In this document: positions 33,154 through 36,150 of the stretch, piece after piece
Layout: each line of letters opens with the position of its first letter
How positions within the stretch are numbered: the first letter of the stretch is position 1
From: Myxococcales bacterium
Lineage (GTDB): Bacteria; Myxococcota_A; Polyangia; Haliangiales; Haliangiaceae
Direction of reading: 5' to 3'
Length of the DNA: 36,150 nt
Assembly (NCBI GenBank): GCA_016794545.1
Contig: JAEUJX010000510.1
Coordinates: 1 to 36,150 of the forward strand
The notes under the pieces: generated by a model
The model's input: the letters and a program-made list of their open reading frames with translations, nothing else
Told to the model about the DNA's origin: nothing
Database searches by the model: none
Program-made: the position numbers and the translations under genes

Positions 33154-34862
33154 ACGTCCGCGTTGCCCGAGAAGCTGCCGGTGACCGTCGCGTTCGCGCC
33201 GGTCGAGCCCTGCGTCAGCGTCAGGCTGCCGAGCATGAACCCGACCTGCGTCGCCATCATGGTCGTCGGGTTGTAGTCGAACACGCCGCCGTTGCCGTCG
33301 AAGAACCCGATGTCGATCACCCGCGGGAAGAACCGCGACGTGGGCACGCCCATCGACACCACGAAGATGTGGCCGTCGCTCGCGCGCTGCCCGAACACCT
33401 GGATCACCGCCGCGCCCGACGAGGCATCGGTGCCGGCGGTCGCGCCGACCGGCGCGAGCGCGATCGTCTGACCGGCCATCGTGAGGTTCAGGGTGCCCGT
33501 CCCCGTCGCGAACGGATTCTGCGCGCCGAGCGTGCCGTACGTCGTCGAGAACGTGCCCTCGACGTGCGCGACGACATCGAGGCACGGGTAGCTCGCGAGC
33601 GGCTGCGTCCACGTCGGCCCCGCGTCGAGCGCGGTCGACAGGCGCTGCCGCCGGTTGGTGATGAAGGTGCGGACGCCGGTGACGTTCGCGTGCCAGCCGG
33701 TGCCCTGCACGGCGTCCGCGATCGGCGTGATCAGCGTCTCCATCCGGGTCACCTCGGCGAGCAGCTTCGCCTCGTCGAACTGGTTCGCGAGCAGCTGCCG
33801 CTCGCGATCGAGGATCAGCTGCTTGGTCTGCGGCGCGTGGAACAGGCGGTTCGTGAGGATGCCGGCCGCCGCGATCGCGATCGGCCCCTGCTGCGCGCCG
33901 AGCCCGCCGAACGTGGCGCCGGGCTGAAACGTCGCGTCGGGCCCCCACGGGATGAACTCGAGCTTGCCGCTCGCCGGGTCCTTGTAGACGAAGTAGTTGT
34001 TGCGGTTGTTCGCGTAGCCGTCCCAGTGGTTCGTGATGATCTCCATCGCCCAGTAGGTGAGGAACTTGTCGACCTCGATGTGCGGCGCGAGCGCGGTCAG
34101 GAGGTTCGCGTCGCTCGCGGTCTCGAGCACCGTGGCGAACGGCTGCAGCACCGCCGGATCGCCCTCCCCCTTCACGTCGTACGTCGCGAGCCAACCGGTG
34201 CGGAGGTCCGAGAGCGTGCCCTCGAACAGCTCGCCGCTGCCGTCGGCGAAGTTCTTCGCGGTGAACTTCTTGTCGACGCTCTCGACGTTCACGTAGATGC
34301 CGAGGTCGGTGCCGTTGACCCGGACGTGCGCGAAGTTGCAGCGCGGCGCGACGAGCCCGGCGTCGCGGAACGCCTTGTAGGCGAGGCAGGTCCGCATGTA
34401 CGACGGGTCCTGCCGCGAGTTGTTGAACGTGAGCTTCTCGAGCCCGAGGTAGCGCGTGTCCTTGACGTAGTCGTCGAGGTCGACCTTGAGCGACGGCTTC
34501 ACCGGATCGAGGGAGCCGATGAAGCCCTTCTTGTGGATCAGGACGTCGGGGAACGACGTGCCGTCGATCGTGATCTGCGCGTGGAAGTCGGTGAACGGGC
34601 TCGGCGGCGGCCGCGACAGGCAGTCGCCCTCGATCACGCTGGCGATCGTGCGCGTCTGCTGGCGCAGCGTGTCCCAGTCACCCGGCGCCATCGTGATCGC
34701 CACGTCGACGATGTGGTCGGGGTCGAAGAACGGCCCCGCGTGATCGACGTAGGCATCGACCGGCGGCGCGTCGGCGGGCGGCGTGGCATCGGGGATCGCC
34801 CCCGCATCATCCCCACACGCCGCCGCCAGCACGACCATGATCATCCCCAGGAGGCGGCGCAT
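33138..34862 (-). CDS. CotH-like kinase-fold lipoprotein
   Basis: The frame is open upstream, but ATG 34862 starts a lipoprotein signal RRLLGMIMVVLAAAC (Cys16), giving 574 residues, and a TACCCT hexamer lies 7 nt before it. A Pro/Ala/Asp linker is followed by a CotH-type domain (about 45-400). Recognisable motifs are HKKGF, SLKVDLDDY, LEKLTFNN, NHWDGYANNRNNYFVYKD (the Asn/Asp motif) and IPWGPDATF (the late Asp). CotH proteins are secreted atypical kinases in spore coats and appear as lipoproteins in Myxococcota. The C-terminal part (about 440-574) is beta-rich and unrecognised. The protein is probably surface-exposed. Confidence 0.88.
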   Translation of the reverse strand: MRRLLGMIMVVLAAACGDDAGAIPDATPPADAPPVDAYVDHAGPFFDPDHIVDVAITMAPGDWDTLRQQTRTIASVIEGDCLSRPPPSPFTDFHAQITIDGTSFPDVLIHKKGFIGSLDPVKPSLKVDLDDYVKDTRYLGLEKLTFNNSRQDPSYMRTCLAYKAFRDAGLVAPRCNFAHVRVNGTDLGIYVNVESVDKKFTAKNFADGSGELFEGTLSDLRTGWLATYDVKGEGDPAVLQPFATVLETASDANLLTALAPHIEVDKFLTYWAMEIITNHWDGYANNRNNYFVYKDPASGKLEFIPWGPDATFQPGATFGGLGAQQGPIAIAAAGILTNRLFHAPQTKQLILDRERQLLANQFDEAKLLAEVTRMETLITPIADAVQGTGWHANVTGVRTFITNRRQRLSTALDAGPTWTQPLASYPCLDVVAHVEGTFSTTYGTLGAQNPFATGTGTLNLTMAGQTIALAPVGATAGTDASSGAAVIQVFGQRASDGHIFVVSMGVPTSRFFPRVIDIGFFDGNGGVFDYNPTTMMATQVGFMLGSLTLTQGSTGANATVTGSFSGNADVQGSP

Positions 34863-34869
34863 CACCCCC

Positions 34870-34875
34870 AGGGTA
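34870..34875 (-). promoter_or_regulatory. Candidate leaderless -10 element (TACCCT)
   Basis: On the minus strand, TACCCT ends 7 nt before the ATG at 34862. Confidence 0.45.
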
Positions 34876-34899
34876 GAGCATCTGCCGTGCCGTGCGTAA

Positions 34900-34960
34900 G
34901 TGGCCGATGCCACAGGCGCCACGGCCCGATCACCGCGCCGAGTGGCCGTTTCCAACGGCC
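34900..34960. terminator. Two hairpins downstream of the small minus-strand gene
   Basis: GGCCGTT-TCC-AACGGCC (34944-34960) is a perfect 7-bp stem with a 3-nt loop, 8 nt after the stop of the gene at 34969. GTGGC-CGAT-GCCAC (34900-34913) is a second perfect stem. Both lie between this gene and the CotH-like promoter and may insulate it. No T tract is seen. Confidence 0.45.
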
Positions 34961-34968
34961 CGGCGTGG

Positions 34969-35310
34969 CTATTTCCGGCGGCGGTCGCTGCGCGCGACCA
35001 TCGCGCTCGGCAGATCACCGCGCGCCTCCGCGGCGCGGATCTCGTCCCCGATCGCCTTCAGCTGCGCCAGCCGGGGCGGGTCGTCGCGGTAGCGGTCGAC
35101 GAGCTCCCCGTAGCACTCGCGCACGGCGTCCCCGTCGGGCGGGTCCGCCATCAGCGCGCGCACCACCACGAGCCGCCAGCGCAGCGCGAGGTCTCCCTCG
35201 ACCGCGAGCGCGAGCGAGTCGCCGAGGGCGCGCGCGGCGATCGCGGCCTCGGGGCTGCGCTCGGCCTGCTCGACGAGCGCGGTCAGCTTGGAGGTCGCGT
35301 CCCGGCTCAC
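34969..35310 (-). CDS. Small helical protein, hypothetical
   Basis: I choose GTG 35310 (113 residues) because a TACGCT hexamer lies 6 nt upstream and because the helical protein begins here; a GTG at 35337 would add nine residues and run through the promoter. The product is entirely helical and charged (ALVEQAERSPEAAIAARALG, a degenerate repeat-like N-terminus), with a basic C-terminal RRRK. I recognise no family. It could be a small scaffold or repeat protein. Confidence 0.6.
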   Translation of the reverse strand: MSRDATSKLTALVEQAERSPEAAIAARALGDSLALAVEGDLALRWRLVVVRALMADPPDGDAVRECYGELVDRYRDDPPRLAQLKAIGDEIRAAEARGDLPSAMVARSDRRRK

Positions 35311-35316
35311 GCAGCC

Positions 35317-35326
35317 AGCGTAGCAT
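35317..35326. promoter_or_regulatory. Second pair of divergent -10 elements sharing a TA step
   Basis: AGCGTAGCAT holds TACGCT on the minus strand (35322 to 35317, 6 nt before GTG 35310) and TAGCAT on the plus strand (35321-35326, 16 nt before ATG 35343). It matches the arrangement at 24000-24009 in eight of ten bases. Confidence 0.45.
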
Positions 35327-35342
35327 GTGTTACGCACGCCCC

Positions 35343-35861
35343 ATGCTCAGGGTGGTGATCGCGCTCTCGGTGCTCGCAGGCACGGCCCGCGCCGACGACG
35401 GGGCCGAGGTGAGCGATCGCTCCTGGCACGCCGGCCTCGACCTCCGCGCGGACCTCGGCGCGCACCCGATCCGCGCCGGCGGCGGGGTCCAGCTCGGCAA
35501 GCTCGACACGATGCTCGTCCTCGATCCGATGTTCTGGACCGACGGCCAGCACGACCTCGATCTGCTCGCGACGTGGAGCGTCGCCGACGGCGGCTACGGC
35601 CCTCTCGTGGGCTGGCGCACCTCGACGATCGGGATCCAGGGCGGCACGCAGCTCCAGCAGAAGCTCCTCGTGGGCCTCGGCGGCACGCTGCCGTCCGTCC
35701 GCTGCCTGCGCATCCACTGGCACTTCGAGCTCGCGACGCTCCTCGTCAAGCACGGCGGCGACCTGCCGACCGCGTGGATCTCGTTCGCCACCGGCCGCGA
35801 CTTCATCGACCTCCTCAACTTCGGGATGTTCGTGACGGTGGAGTATGCGCGTCCTCTGTAG
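35343..35861 (+). CDS. Putative outer-membrane beta-barrel-like protein
   Basis: ATG 35343 gives 172 residues with a clear signal peptide (LRVVIALSVLAGTARA). The mature part alternates short strands and turns (LDLRADLG, GGGVQLGKLD, LLATWSV) and ends in an aromatic/hydrophobic strand (FVTVEYARPL), a pattern like small outer-membrane barrels. I recognise no named family. An in-frame ATG at 35325 would add six residues. The next gene starts inside its last 17 bases, so the two are cotranscribed. Confidence 0.75.
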   Translation: MLRVVIALSVLAGTARADDGAEVSDRSWHAGLDLRADLGAHPIRAGGGVQLGKLDTMLVLDPMFWTDGQHDLDLLATWSVADGGYGPLVGWRTSTIGIQGGTQLQQKLLVGLGGTLPSVRCLRIHWHFELATLLVKHGGDLPTAWISFATGRDFIDLLNFGMFVTVEYARPL

Positions 35862-36150
35862 CGCGGCGCTCGCGCTCGCGGCGTGCGACGTCCCCCAGCC
35901 GGTCGTGATCTGTCACAACGGCAACTGCGTCGAGCCGACGAACGCCGGCGAGGACGACACGATCCCCGCGCTCCAGGCCTCGCTCGCGCTCGAGTACGAG
36001 GGGCGCCCCGCGTTCGACGGCGTCGAGATCGACACGTTCTGGCGCGGCTCGGACGGCACGTGCCTGTACGCGCACGACCTCGACGCCGAGCGGCTGACGC
36101 CGGCGCTCGAGCCCGCGCACGAGCTCGCGGCGTTCTTCGCGCGGCCCGGC
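35845..36150 (+). CDS. Putative lipoprotein, glycerophosphodiester phosphodiesterase-like, truncated by window edge
   Basis: This gene is read directly from the sequence, starting at ATG 35845 inside the end of the preceding gene, and runs off the right edge after 102 codons. The start gives a lipoprotein signal RVLCSAALALAAC (Cys14). A Cys-containing segment (ICHNGNCVEP) follows. Residues about 40-80 resemble the start of a GDPD/PLC-type TIM barrel: IPALQASL, then GVEIDTFWRGSDG and YAHDLD, matching the family's ExD and HD metal motifs. The function is inferred from these motifs only. Confidence 0.65.
   Translation, partial: MRVLCSAALALAACDVPQPVVICHNGNCVEPTNAGEDDTIPALQASLALEYEGRPAFDGVEIDTFWRGSDGTCLYAHDLDAERLTPALEPAHELAAFFARPG

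Noticed and set aside
32637-35342. Upstream extension of the barrel-like protein to a 1074-codon frame
   Set aside because: The extension is Arg-rich noise across three other genes. The signal peptide at 35343 marks the real start.

Overview
The window looks like chromosomal DNA from a high-GC member of the Myxococcota. The base composition is strongly GC-rich with G/C at nearly every third codon position. There are two eukaryote-type Ser/Thr kinases, a kinase-like pseudoenzyme, an NtrC-type regulator, many lipoproteins, a CotH-like lipoprotein, and three proteins ending in the Cys/hydrophobic/Arg-cluster tail of the MYXO-CTERM sorting signal. I cannot place it below phylum from sequence alone. 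I see no rRNA, tRNA, CRISPR array, insertion sequence or prophage.

Layout. 1-4442: the 3' part of a sigma-54 response regulator, a DoxX-like membrane protein, a TerB-like protein, a DnaQ-type exonuclease with a tiny lipoprotein (minus strand), and a lipoprotein. 4470-11848: a 1513-residue kinase/degenerate-cyclase/ATPase/TPR protein, a pseudokinase, a SCO1-like copper protein and a Na+/Ca2+-exchanger-type transporter. 11972-19831: the most unusual block, with three tandem paralogous exported metzincin-like proteins followed without gaps by a ferritin-like DUF455 protein and an ATP-grasp ligase, then an acyl-CoA synthetase. 19876-20574: a ribbon-helix-helix/PIN toxin-antitoxin cassette with a clear operator over its start. 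20635-23500: an overlapping operon of N-acyl-D-amino-acid deacylase-type amidohydrolase, fatty-acid-hydroxylase-type membrane enzyme and TetR regulator. 23481-29220: a lipoprotein divergent from a sirtuin, an unrecognised conserved-looking protein, a small membrane protein, an M14 carboxypeptidase, a repeat lipoprotein and ApaH. 29224-36150: an active-looking Ser/Thr kinase downstream of an ABC-F ATPase, a coiled-coil protein, a CotH-like lipoprotein, small hypotheticals and the start of a phosphodiesterase-like lipoprotein.

Two patterns run through the window. First, many genes carry a -10-like hexamer (usually TANNNT) ending only 6-8 nt before the start codon, which would put transcription initiation on the start codon. 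Leaderless mRNA therefore seems common, and at two divergent gene pairs the opposing -10 elements share a TA step. Second, all six convergent gene pairs end within about 25 nt of each other or overlap, and at several the two stop codons lie inside inverted repeats that could act as two-way terminators.

The best candidate for an undescribed system is 11972-18134. All three metzincin-like proteins have Gln in place of the first zinc-ligand His of HExxHxxGxxH, and at least the third is translationally coupled to a di-iron-type protein and an ATP-dependent ligase. All functional statements are reading-based; no database search was run.
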